30,591 bases of DNA from Aulosira sp. FACHB-615. GTDB taxonomy: Bacteria > Cyanobacteriota > Cyanobacteriia > Cyanobacteriales > Nostocaceae. The notes beneath the pieces are model-generated. The model was not told the DNA's origin. It made no database searches and saw nothing but the letters and a program-made list of their open reading frames with translations. The first letter of the stretch is position 1; each line of letters opens with the position of its first letter. The stretch spans positions 1 to 30,591 of the forward strand of contig NZ_JACJSE010000049.1 of NCBI RefSeq assembly GCF_014698045.1. The letters run 5' to 3'. Of the stretch, positions 14,901 through 22,187 are shown piece after piece. Position numbers and translations under genes: made by a program.

Positions 14901-16512
14901 CGACTTCGTTAATTAGTTCATCCACCAAGCTGGGAGGGTCGAAATATAGAACTTTTTCTAGTGCAGGTTTCTCAATTGCTTGGCGAAATTCATTCTGGCT
15001 CATTGGTGCAACAACAAACCGAGCATCATTATTCCAAAAGTCGTTGAGTACCGAGTTTTGAAACTGCGCTTCAAAATCGAGTCGCAAGGTAATAACTACA
15101 TGGATGTTGTTAGCGTATTTAACAAGTATATTTTTAATAAATATCTGAAATTTCTCGGCTTCTTCACTCTTAGATAAAGTTATCAATTCTTCAAACTGAT
15201 CGATAATCACCAGTAGCTTTGCTTGAGGATTATTCTTGAACCAATTTCCCAAACTTTCTTCGGCTGGGGTGAATAAACGGGAAGATGTTCCTGCTTGGAT
15301 TAAAGGCTGCTTGACCGATTCTAGTACGTTATTCAATGACTTCAAAGGAGACTCCCCTGGTCGAAAAGGCGGCAGGATACGCCAGGTTTTGTCATCTTTC
15401 CTGAGTTTAGGAATAAGTCCAGCTTTCACCAAACTAGATTTACCCGTTCCCGAAGCACCCAATACTAATGTTAATTGTTGCTTGTTATCAGCTACTTTTT
15501 GGTAAAGCTTTTGAATTTGCTCTTCTCTACCAAAAAACAAATCACTGTCTTTTTCATCATAGGAAGATAATCCTCGATACGGATTATTTTCTACGTTTAG
15601 TGGTGGTGCATCTTCTAATTTATCTCGGTCAAATTCAGGCAACAAAAAGATAAATTCCCCTTTATCATGTTTCCTGAGTGGACACAAACTAGGAGTTTGT
15701 CGCTGGTAGTAATTTTCTGAGGCGATTTCTACTTGATCCCGCAAATAGGAGTAAAGCTCAGTTGCAGTCACCATCCCATCTTGATTTGAATCTCCACCTT
15801 TGCCCAGCAGAACATCAAACAGAGCTTTAGCAAAGGGAGAATGAATTTCGTTTCCGTCTGTGGCTCTCCCACGAGATCCCAAGGAATCTAAAGCTTTTTG
15901 GTCGTCAGATGCAGAAGTAATCACTTGCCAAGCGCGATCGCTAATAAATCTGTCGTAGCGTTCCTTATATATCTGCACTTTGCGTACAACTTCCCGCTTC
16001 AGGCTTGCCCAACGGAAGGCTCCAGCAAAGCAGCAATCAAGAATTGCTAACAGATGCCTACAAGGAAGTGCGTTCAAAGCATCATGTAATTCCTGCATTG
16101 GTAAGTAGGTACTGCTATCACCGGATATAGCATCTTGAGGAATCAGATAACCTACAGGCCCTTCTTGATTTTCTAGCGCATCTAAAGCAATGCCATGTCC
16201 AGCAAAATAGAAGAGGAGGCGATCTCTTTCTGTAACTGTAACTTTTCCTCTTTCAAGCGTTATTTGTCCTTGTTTGAAGTCGGCAATTAATTGTTTTAGC
16301 TGGCTAAGACTAGCACGTTGATTCAACAATAATTGCACTTCGTACTTATTTTGTGCCTGATATTGCGGTTTTAGATTCTCATGTTGCTTTTGAATAATTT
16401 CAGCTAATTTGAGAGCATCTGGAACTGCGGTTATTAACTTTCTAATACTATTTTGATAATTATTAATACCGATAATAATAGCAAAATTACGATGAAAATC
16501 ATGTTTAGACAT
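11986..16512 (-). CDS. Caspase-nSTAND-TM-WD40 protein, 1508 aa (paralog 2)
   Basis: The order is a caspase domain (H106 in Y-F-A-G-H-G, C161 in L-D-C-C-F-A-G), an EF-hand-like loop (D241 to E252) near the end of the protease part, and an nSTAND ATPase (Walker A with K358, Walker B with D438, E-P-A-H-D-A-L at 668-674). A basic R-W-R-I-A-I-A-V start opens one transmembrane helix (about 811-831). A propeller-forming region of roughly a dozen WD40-like units runs from about 885 to 1470. The tail D-E-L-L-x-x-G-C-D-R-I-R-D-Y-L is usual for this family. The membrane helix between switch and sensor suggests anchoring to the plasma or thylakoid membrane. It lies third in the operon, 88 bp after the orthocaspase-hydrolase gene, and that gap holds a strong hairpin, so its expression may be set separately. 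The WD40 DNA contains recent duplications. Confidence 0.95.
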   Translation of the reverse strand: MSKHDFHRNFAIIIGINNYQNSIRKLITAVPDALKLAEIIQKQHENLKPQYQAQNKYEVQLLLNQRASLSQLKQLIADFKQGQITLERGKVTVTERDRLLFYFAGHGIALDALENQEGPVGYLIPQDAISGDSSTYLPMQELHDALNALPCRHLLAILDCCFAGAFRWASLKREVVRKVQIYKERYDRFISDRAWQVITSASDDQKALDSLGSRGRATDGNEIHSPFAKALFDVLLGKGGDSNQDGMVTATELYSYLRDQVEIASENYYQRQTPSLCPLRKHDKGEFIFLLPEFDRDKLEDAPPLNVENNPYRGLSSYDEKDSDLFFGREEQIQKLYQKVADNKQQLTLVLGASGTGKSSLVKAGLIPKLRKDDKTWRILPPFRPGESPLKSLNNVLESVKQPLIQAGTSSRLFTPAEESLGNWFKNNPQAKLLVIIDQFEELITLSKSEEAEKFQIFIKNILVKYANNIHVVITLRLDFEAQFQNSVLNDFWNNDARFVVAPMSQNEFRQAIEKPALEKVLYFDPPSLVDELINEVVQMPGALPLLSFTLSELYLKYLGDRTRDNRALTKKDYEELGRVVGSLTQRANQEYENLVKENSAYQDTVRRVMLRMISLQGGELARRQVPKSELVYSAQEENKRVQTVIKRFSEARLIVEGSNAQGESYVEPAHDALVQGWDQLLAWKKENEENIILQRRLTPDAEEWKSIKAKFQPLGLQTKAKTAIDWFDHRLYTIENSLTKIPSQFARLWKRSQNQQKHYGEKPVQFLWDANPYLDIVAKEISSDDNWLNQVEADFVEESVLQKRRNTSWRWRIAIAVMLGLSGLSIATLIGQRNAQIGQIRASRESAEANFRANEHLNALVDSLRAAKNFKQVFWPKPSLDLQNQVGQTLRNIVYGAKETDRWPAPPGIIFSIFFTSNGQLLVITNDNGKVCLWNQYGECLELKEQKGLLRGGISVSPDGSKIATATETGTVRLWDWQGNKSAEFQAHQGNIEYIKFSPDGNTIATVADKAVRLSDLQGNKIKEQNLTQRIIGLGFKSSGELLVATLEEALEEGNIRVLNWSGENFQEEAGFKNTYSSLTIEVSFSPDGKQAMVFHGEESENADLWNFSEDSKPNKNNKIDGIRSGSFSSDGKQLARTGIDGKVYLQNANVGSQFKLPQGIVQMSTFSPDGKQIVTVGDDNIIRLWDIEQQPLSKASLDQKNIESISFSSISFSPDGRTIATADSEGVVRLLDLQGNPIKEFTELPKVTSVSFSPDGRTIATTGDGGMVRLLDLQGNQKNEFKAHPGKVTSVTWRQDGQEIATIGDADSDPDNQSQTSDDTLVRFWDTKGNPLEKQQKSTNTFGGVSFRANDKPLLLSFVSNSGDAGAAFSNVNLLDFSGRSTNFIQGRQAGNVFNLVKISQDGSLILTTSQNENTISLWNLKGEKLMEFSGNGGNIKSLSLNPDNSMLAVITKDGNAELWRLGNFDELLSKGCDRIRDYLQNNPNVNESDRHLCDHIPPITTKPKN
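12721..12882. repeat. Recent duplication of a WD40 unit (120-bp period)
   Basis: Blocks 12721-12762 and 12841-12882 match at 40 of 42 positions and are exactly 120 bp (40 codons) apart. Most other units in this gene differ far more at DNA level, so this copy is young. Confidence 0.8.
12868..12897. repeat. Perfect 15-bp tandem duplication inside a WD40 strand
   Basis: GCTAAAACTAATACT occurs twice in a row (12868-12882, 12883-12897). It duplicates five residues, giving S-I-S-F-S-S-I-S-F-S in the protein just before the S-P-D-G turn. The reading frame is kept. Confidence 0.9.
15757..15792 (-). other. Canonical EF-hand-type loop in paralog 2
   Basis: Residues 241-252 read D-S-N-Q-D-G-M-V-T-A-T-E: acidic or amide ligands at positions 1, 3, 5 and 12, Gly at 6 and Val at 8, as in a calcium EF-hand loop. 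In paralogs 1 and 3 the D-G-x-I-T-A-T-E half is kept, but positions 1 and 3 are not ligands. Confidence 0.6.
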
Positions 16513-16550
16513 TTACCTATTCCCTCTTCCTGTAAATGCAAAAATGAGTC

Positions 16551-16588
16551 AGGCAAAAGATAGACATTGAGAATGCCTACTTTTGCCT
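16551..16588 (-). terminator. Strong intercistronic hairpin between orthocaspase-hydrolase and paralog 2
   Basis: AGGCAAAAG (16551-16559) and CTTTTGCCT (16580-16588) form a perfect 9-bp outer stem. TAGACAT (16561-16567) and ATGCCTA (16573-16579) extend it by 7 bp, one pair being G-U in minus-strand RNA, with a single bulged base and a 5-nt loop. On the minus strand GACTCATTTTTG follows, a weak U run. It could be a partial terminator or a processing/stability element setting the ratio of the two proteins. Confidence 0.6.
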
Positions 16589-16600
16589 TTCGGCTATTTT

Positions 16601-19600
16601 TTATTTCTGCCTTGTAATCGCAGCAATCAAAGCTTGTAAACCAACTTCAGTTGGTTCGCCAAGGAAATAACTCATGTGGTCGCAAGGTATTTCTTGAATG
16701 TGGGGAGGATGCGATCGCCCTGTAGGAACACTCTTGATACTATCCACCTTTACAGCTATATCATTCGGTACACCAAAGAACGGTAATTCTACTACTTTAT
16801 TAAATAAACGTTGTTGTAACCGTTTCAAGACACTGGACTTTTTCTGTGGTTGTTCTTCTAATGCTGCGGGAATAATAGAAGTATTGCCAGCGATAATTGA
16901 GTATGGAACACCAGGGTCGTCACTAGCTGCAAGAGAATTGAGAAATTCCGAAGCTGGGTTCATTTGGGCTAGAGATACCCGGATATTTTGTTCTAATGTA
17001 CCCAACAAAGTACCTACTACTGTTGCCGGGGGAGAAACTGTAGCAAGACTGTTGAGTACAATACCCAGAGTCAGTTTTACCCAATCTTCTACTACAGACC
17101 AAGGAGAACCGGCGTTTGGTGTACCCAACATAATTAGGTGTTGGACAAATTTATGCCCACCTTCCTTTTCAATAAACCAACGAGATACTAAACCACCCAT
17201 TGAGTGAGCAATAATGTGTAGTTCTTTATCGTGGTTTTCTCCTAACCCTACATTTGTTAGCCGTCGTTTTAAATTTTGGGCATTCTGCTCAATAGAAGTA
17301 TTCAAATTTTCATAATCAAAGGTAAGAACGAGGTCGTAAAGTTCGCTGATGGAAACCTTTTGCCCATCTGCCTGCAATACAGGGTGTTTAATAGTAGATA
17401 CTAAACTTTCGGTATCGCCAATAATTCCATGAATGTAGAGGGCAATTCGTTTAGCATTTTTTACCTGCTCTCTCACATAAGCTTCATCGTTATGATAGAT
17501 TATTTTCTTTTTCTTGTTCTCCGTTATTTCAGGTACTGCCAATATCGGATACTTAAATTCTCGTCCCAAACGCTGGCTGATTACTTTTTGAAAGAAGATG
17601 CGGATTGCACCTTGCAGGCTACGTTCTCCTTCACTCACGGGGGCTGGTAATCTTTCGAGGATAATTTCTGTTTTACCGTTGTTAGTTATTTGACCACGCC
17701 CTAGAGGTAAGAAAAATTCACCGTCATAACCTATAGGAAGCAGATATTCATTATCTGCTAGGGGTGCATCAACCAACAACTTCAGAGGTGCATCAGGGGT
17801 AACAACTTCGTGATTTGTAACGTCCCTCAGTTCCAGTACAGTTAATCCTGGGTCTGTACCCCGACTGGTTGTAAATTGGAAAGGTTGAGTTACTTGAGGA
17901 TCTTCCCGCAGAATGGGAGGCACAATGTTATTATCCAAATCTCGGCTGACTTGTGGTGTAGTCGTGAGACGAACATTTGCTTTTAAGCTGGGATGGGGTT
18001 GTAATTTCACCCCTACTCCTAATTGTTGTTCTTGTCCTGGGGAAACCGGGGTAGATTCCAAGGGGCGGACTGTGGTAATTGTGATTTCCTCTGCATACCA
18101 ATCATCAAACTTTACTGCGTCTGTTTTGCGTATGATGTCACGATTTTGCGTCCTCACCATTAGACGATCAAGACTACTTCGATTAGTAGATTGTATATCT
18201 CTAGTTTTATCTGGAGCAACGTCCAGGGCTTTTTGTTCTAGCAATTTGGCATTAAATTCTTCATTGCTGACAATCAACTTAATTACATCTTTGTACTCAG
18301 TAATTCCCTGTTTCCAGTAATTATCTGGTACTCCGATTGGCACCCATACGTCTCCATCGACTTGAGCATAAGTTTCTCCTCCGGCTTCCAGCCTGACGCT
18401 ACCAGATTCAAAAAATGGTGCTTCAATAGCAAAACTGTCTGAAAGAGTAACCAAAGAACAGTAAAGTGGCCTCTTAGTGGTATTGGTAAGTTTAAGTTTA
18501 AATTCGGGATTTTGCCAATTACCGTTCTTATACTTATACTGCAAACGTATATCCTTGGTTGGCAATGAGTCCTGATCAGCAAAGATGAGTTCCATCTTCA
18601 CATCACCAGCTTTAATCTGAGTCGCCGCAGTATTTTTCAGTTGAGCAATTGTTGTCCACCGGGCAATATGTTCTAAGCGTTTAATTGCCTTCTCTGCGTT
18701 GTCGGGGTTGTAACCATCAATTTGAGCTACGAGGGGATGCTCATCTGCGGGTCTAGCTATAATGTACTGGTCATTGTGACACAGCAAGCGTAAATCTGCG
18801 TTGCCGATTTCTTGTGATTCGCGGATATAGGCTGAAGGTTTACCATTGAGTCCAGCTTTGTTTAGCTGTTCACGCGCTAAATTTACACCTGCTTCGTCTC
18901 CTTCAAAGTAAACTCCTAAAGGTGGTAGGGGTAAACTGGTAACGACTGCTTTAAAAGTGGTATCAGTAGCTAGGTGGTCTATCCCTTCGATATCTATTTT
19001 GCTCTTAGTTGGCAATACCTGAGTTACTTTTGCTGTACCTACAGACTTTGACGGGTCGTGCAAATCATCGTTATTAGCATCAAATTTAAACAGTGCTAAT
19101 GAGGTAGTTTCGCCATTTTTGGGTGGTTGTACTCCGTGAACAGCACCACCTTCAATCACCCATCCAGCAGTTTGGTCATGCTTGACAATGAAGTATGGTT
19201 CAACTTCGGCGATCGCACCGTCGAGGAAGAACTTGTTACTATCGTCGGCATGATTTACTTCCAATTGTGGAGACTGATCGGATCTTGCACTGCGGACAAT
19301 AGCGTTTGTGCGTGCAAATAAATCCCGATATGTCAGCTTGCCGTTTGTCTTGGTCAGCGTATCCATTAAATAATAAGAGAAATAACCCCTAAGTTTGCCT
19401 GGGTATTCCTTGGCTGTTTCGTAGTCTCGACAAGCGGCTAACAGCACATGACGACCTTTAGGGATTTTCCAACCAGTGGGGTGTTTTTCGGGGTCACGTT
19501 CACGGGAATCTGTAAGTTTCTCTAAATCTTCCAGCGTAAATATAAAGCTATCCAAGGGACGCTCTCGCTTGTCTATGCTTAAGCGACGTTCTTTGGTTTC

Positions 19601-20428
19601 CTGCATGGGGTCTTTAGTCCCAGAACCAGAGTGGCAACAATCCATAATTATGGTTATATGCGGCTCTTTTTCTGCGACTTCTGCAATTAGTTTCGCCAAC
19701 TCCTTATCTGCTAAATCCCACCCGTTCTCGGTACGACTGTCGTAGCAGACTAAAGTTTCATCCAGATGGTCTGGTTCTATGTGCCAAAATTCCTTCGGTG
19801 CTAGTTCCTGGGAACCATGACCACTGTAGTAGAACAAAACTACATCATCTTTTTGTGCTTGACAAAGATGGTTGCGGAAGCCATTAATAATTGCCTCACG
19901 GGTTGCTTGTTCATCTTGAAGCTTGAGTAAATGCAGTTGATATTCTTGCGGGTCAAACCTTTCGTTTAGATACTCTTCTATAGCTTTAATGTCGTTTACA
20001 CAACCATCGAGGTGATGTTTGGGATCGGGATAGTTGTCGATTCCTACCAGGAAAACGTATATTTTCCGGCTTCCGATTCCTCTCGTGGGAATCACTATCG
20101 CAGTGACAACACTCAGGACTCTATCAATTGCTTCTGTAATTTTAGCTATATTATTAGCCGCTTCAATTTCGCGGTTTAAGTTATCTATTCCTTTTTGGAA
20201 CGAAGCTTCATTTGATTGTAAATTTGCTAATAGTAAAGAAAGGCTATGATCTTCTAGTTGTCGGATTTGAGCAACGATTTTAGTTCTCGCTTCGTTAAAA
20301 GCATCTTTTTTACGTTGATCGCTTTCATGATCAATGGTGAATAAAATTTGTGGAGAGTTAAGTTTCGCATCAACTTGTCTTAATTTCTGCAAAATTGCTT
20401 GAGCTTCAGCTTCAGAATTAATAGACAT
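16601..20428 (-). CDS. Orthocaspase fused to a lipase-like alpha/beta-hydrolase, 1275 aa
   Basis: Residues 1-115 are helical, with a short hydrophobic patch (105-113), and may be an interaction domain. Residues about 121-400 are a metacaspase/orthocaspase: H204 in Y-S-G-H-G-S and C265 in D-C-C-H-S-G, the fully canonical dyad. A long middle part (about 410-960) is mostly beta, with no ATPase or WD40. Residues 994-1275 are an alpha/beta-hydrolase: an I-H-G-I-I oxyanion strand, nucleophile S1076 in A-H-S-M-G-G, a likely acid near 1223 (V-P-N-D) and H1251 in C-D-H-M. Prokaryotic caspases of this group cut after Arg or Lys. The hydrolase could attack lipids or protein/peptide esters, or be a non-enzymatic module. 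AGGA precedes the ATG at 20428 by 11 nt. It lies 24 bp after the lipoprotein gene, so the two are surely co-transcribed. Confidence 0.92.
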   Translation of the reverse strand: MSINSEAEAQAILQKLRQVDAKLNSPQILFTIDHESDQRKKDAFNEARTKIVAQIRQLEDHSLSLLLANLQSNEASFQKGIDNLNREIEAANNIAKITEAIDRVLSVVTAIVIPTRGIGSRKIYVFLVGIDNYPDPKHHLDGCVNDIKAIEEYLNERFDPQEYQLHLLKLQDEQATREAIINGFRNHLCQAQKDDVVLFYYSGHGSQELAPKEFWHIEPDHLDETLVCYDSRTENGWDLADKELAKLIAEVAEKEPHITIIMDCCHSGSGTKDPMQETKERRLSIDKRERPLDSFIFTLEDLEKLTDSRERDPEKHPTGWKIPKGRHVLLAACRDYETAKEYPGKLRGYFSYYLMDTLTKTNGKLTYRDLFARTNAIVRSARSDQSPQLEVNHADDSNKFFLDGAIAEVEPYFIVKHDQTAGWVIEGGAVHGVQPPKNGETTSLALFKFDANNDDLHDPSKSVGTAKVTQVLPTKSKIDIEGIDHLATDTTFKAVVTSLPLPPLGVYFEGDEAGVNLAREQLNKAGLNGKPSAYIRESQEIGNADLRLLCHNDQYIIARPADEHPLVAQIDGYNPDNAEKAIKRLEHIARWTTIAQLKNTAATQIKAGDVKMELIFADQDSLPTKDIRLQYKYKNGNWQNPEFKLKLTNTTKRPLYCSLVTLSDSFAIEAPFFESGSVRLEAGGETYAQVDGDVWVPIGVPDNYWKQGITEYKDVIKLIVSNEEFNAKLLEQKALDVAPDKTRDIQSTNRSSLDRLMVRTQNRDIIRKTDAVKFDDWYAEEITITTVRPLESTPVSPGQEQQLGVGVKLQPHPSLKANVRLTTTPQVSRDLDNNIVPPILREDPQVTQPFQFTTSRGTDPGLTVLELRDVTNHEVVTPDAPLKLLVDAPLADNEYLLPIGYDGEFFLPLGRGQITNNGKTEIILERLPAPVSEGERSLQGAIRIFFQKVISQRLGREFKYPILAVPEITENKKKKIIYHNDEAYVREQVKNAKRIALYIHGIIGDTESLVSTIKHPVLQADGQKVSISELYDLVLTFDYENLNTSIEQNAQNLKRRLTNVGLGENHDKELHIIAHSMGGLVSRWFIEKEGGHKFVQHLIMLGTPNAGSPWSVVEDWVKLTLGIVLNSLATVSPPATVVGTLLGTLEQNIRVSLAQMNPASEFLNSLAASDDPGVPYSIIAGNTSIIPAALEEQPQKKSSVLKRLQQRLFNKVVELPFFGVPNDIAVKVDSIKSVPTGRSHPPHIQEIPCDHMSYFLGEPTEVGLQALIAAITRQK

Positions 20429-20452
20429 ATTTAAATTTTTCCTGAATAACGA

Positions 20453-21343
20453 TTATTGTTGGCTAGAAACAAGTGCTGAGAATGAATTAGTTTCTTGGAT
20501 GAAATTATTAAGACGTTTACTGGTTAAATCTCCCTCTATGGAAGCAATAAACAACTCTTTAAATTTTGTTAATTTATCACTTGCATCCTTGATTTTTGTT
20601 ACTACTTCAGCATCCTGTGTCAGAACTTCATATCTTTTTTTTATCCATGTATCGTCATTAATGTCTTCTAACTGAGTGAGTGGTTTTAACACTAAACGAT
20701 ATTCTTGTAAATCTCGTAGTGTTTTTATGTCTGTTTCCACTGAATCACTGATTTGTTTTAATACTTTTTCTTGGAAAGTTATTTCTTGATAGATCGTGAA
20801 CTTACGCTTTTCTAATTCTTCTCTTAGTGCGCCACGAATCCGAGCGTCAAGAACTATCTTAGTTACCGATGGTAGCCGATCAATTTTAATGGGACTTAAG
20901 CCTACAATTTTACTGCCACTATTTTGTAAATTGTTGGCTATACTCTCAACTGCGGCTTTACTTCTATCAGGAGAATCAGAACCAGCCAGCTCTATAAGTT
21001 TATTAAAGTAAGCCTGCAAAAATTGGTTATGCCTACGAAGCTCTTTGATAAGTTCAAGCCGTTTTTTATCTTGTTCTGATAATTCAGTGTAGCGATCAAC
21101 AAACTTTTTAGCGGCTTCATCACTAGGCTGAAATTCTCCGCTAGTTTTTCTATCACTTAGTAGTCTCTCAGATGTTGTATTGATTGTAATTTTTTCAGCA
21201 TCCATCAATAGAGAATTAGTAGCTTCAGCAAAATTATTTCCTGCTTCAGCGAATTTTTTGTACTCATCTGTAGACCTACAGCCACTTGCGAAGGTTGCAA
21301 TAATCGCAACTACTACGAATGTTTTGTGAAAATTTCTCGTCAT
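20453..21343 (-). CDS. Lipoprotein of unknown function, 296 aa
   Basis: A short basic start (M-T-R-N-F-H-K), a hydrophobic core (F-V-V-V-A-I-I-A-T-F) and an A-S-G-C22 lipobox mark a signal-peptidase-II substrate, so the mature protein should be tethered by its N-terminal lipid. The remainder is charged and almost wholly helical, probably long coiled-coil helices, with no catalytic motif that I can see. It is the first gene of the operon that ends with two caspase-STAND proteins. Its neighbour is the orthocaspase-hydrolase, which makes a receptor, anchor or substrate role plausible, but this is inference. There is no Shine-Dalgarno before the ATG at 21343. The start is supported by the signal peptide that begins there. 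Confidence 0.85.
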   Translation of the reverse strand: MTRNFHKTFVVVAIIATFASGCRSTDEYKKFAEAGNNFAEATNSLLMDAEKITINTTSERLLSDRKTSGEFQPSDEAAKKFVDRYTELSEQDKKRLELIKELRRHNQFLQAYFNKLIELAGSDSPDRSKAAVESIANNLQNSGSKIVGLSPIKIDRLPSVTKIVLDARIRGALREELEKRKFTIYQEITFQEKVLKQISDSVETDIKTLRDLQEYRLVLKPLTQLEDINDDTWIKKRYEVLTQDAEVVTKIKDASDKLTKFKELFIASIEGDLTSKRLNNFIQETNSFSALVSSQQ

Positions 21344-21393
21344 GCGTAAGTATTTGGATATTAAATTGCTGTGATTAGGGACAAATTAAATTT

Positions 21394-21410
21394 CACCATG
21401 TTGGATGGTG
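21394..21410. promoter_or_regulatory. Perfect 6-bp hairpin in the lipoprotein leader
   Basis: CACCAT, loop GTTGG, ATGGTG, then TTTTA on the plus strand. It lies 50 nt ahead of the lipoprotein ATG, inside the likely untranslated leader. Confidence 0.45.
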
Positions 21411-21445
21411 TTTTATGCAGAAATTTTGAATCCGTTATAAAACTT

Positions 21446-21474
21446 TACATATTTATCTATAGTAGTCTTATCAA
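21446..21474 (-). promoter_or_regulatory. Candidate promoter of the caspase operon
   Basis: Minus strand: -35 TTGATA (21469-21474), a 17-bp spacer, -10 TATGTA (21446-21451). An alternative is TTGACA (21484-21489), a 19-bp spacer, then TACTAT (21459-21464). Both precede the leader hairpin. Confidence 0.35.
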
Positions 21475-21583
21475 GGGTGAAAATGTCAACATTTCATATT
21501 CTTAAGAAAAACATTGAGATAAATAATTATTACTATTGATTTTTGCTAGTTTCAAGTTTTAACGCAATATGCTATGGTATCTC

Positions 21584-21663
21584 ACGTAAGTGTATAAAAA
21601 TACCAAGTAAAAATTTTTGTTCAGGCGATCGCCTAGTAGTACGTATGCACTTACGTTACTACT
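21584..21663. promoter_or_regulatory. Inverted ACGTAAGTG boxes and overlapping stem-loop
   Basis: ACGTAAGTG (21584-21592) is repeated in inverse as CACTTACGT (21648-21656). The second copy also lies in a stem-loop: AGTAGTACGTA (21635-21645), loop TGCACT, TACGTTACTACT (21652-21663), with one bulged base. The core CGTAAGT occurs a third time at the lipoprotein start near 21340. Together they look like binding sites for a shared regulator. Confidence 0.45.
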
Positions 21664-21699
21664 GCTCACATAAACAAGATTAGAGAGATTATTTCTAGG

Positions 21700-21717
21700 T
21701 ATCTCTTGACAGAGATA
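21700..21717 (+). promoter_or_regulatory. Palindrome enclosing a -35-like box ahead of the RRM gene
   Basis: TATCTC (21700-21705), TTGACA (21706-21711), GAGATA (21712-21717): perfect 6-bp arms around a consensus -35. The -10 is weak (ACTAAA or TAAAGT near 21729-21736), so an activator-dependent promoter or an operator is possible. Confidence 0.45.
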
Positions 21718-21788
21718 TCAAATTGAAAACTAAAGTAAAGATAAATAACTAAATAAATTTAAATCTTAATTAACTAGAGATATTTAAA

Positions 21789-22139
21789 ATGCTCAGAGTC
21801 AGAAACTTACCAGTTCATATTACTGAAGACGATATAGTACAGATTTTTTGGGAATATGTAAAAATTAAAATAGATAAAAATTATGTTGTAAAGATAGAAA
21901 GAATTGAAAATGAAAAAAGTTTTGCTATTGCGTGGGTGAAGCTAGACGAGAATAACGAAGAGATTGCTAAGGATAAATTACATGGAAAAAGATTAGATCC
22001 AAAATGGGGAGCGAATAAGCCCCTTGAGGTCGATATAACTTGGGGGGATGGCATAATGCCAGATCAGCCTGAAGCAGAGCCAATAAAGCCGCCAATAGAA
22101 GATAAGCAAAATGGAGACAAGAAAAGGAAAAGCCCATAG
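21789..22139 (+). CDS. RRM-like small protein, 116 aa
   Basis: Residues 1-85 follow the beta-alpha-beta-beta-alpha-beta order of an RNA-recognition motif. M-L-R-V-R-N-L-P takes the RNP2 place, a T-E-D-D-I-V-Q-I-F helix follows, S-F-A-I-A-W-V-K-L takes the RNP1 place, then an E-E-I-A-K-D-K-L-H-G-K-R-L helix and L-E-V-D-I-T-W. The two usual RNA-stacking aromatics are altered: Arg in RNP2 and Ile in the second aromatic place of RNP1. Single-stranded RNA binding may therefore be weak or replaced by protein binding. The last 30 residues are a proline- and lysine-rich tail. It differs from the usual glycine-tailed cyanobacterial Rbp proteins. It is 48 bp upstream of the pseudo-CHAT gene, and the two form an operon divergent from the caspase operon. 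The ribosome site is weak. Confidence 0.7.
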   Translation: MLRVRNLPVHITEDDIVQIFWEYVKIKIDKNYVVKIERIENEKSFAIAWVKLDENNEEIAKDKLHGKRLDPKWGANKPLEVDITWGDGIMPDQPEAEPIKPPIEDKQNGDKKRKSP

Positions 22140-22187
22140 TACATATTTTCTTATTTAAATCATATATATTAGGAATAGATTTGGCAC

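Larger units (their letters stand above)
21344..21788. other. Divergent control region of the caspase island
   Basis: 445 AT-rich bases between the minus-strand lipoprotein operon and the plus-strand RRM/pseudo-CHAT pair. It holds a candidate promoter, a leader hairpin, a pair of inverted ACGTAAGTG boxes, a stem-loop and a TATCTC/GAGATA palindrome around TTGACA; these are listed separately. I see no gene. Confidence 0.6.

Noticed and set aside
16698..17207. 169-codon open frame on the plus strand
   Set aside because: It is antisense to the hydrolase domain of the orthocaspase-hydrolase gene and is a shadow frame.
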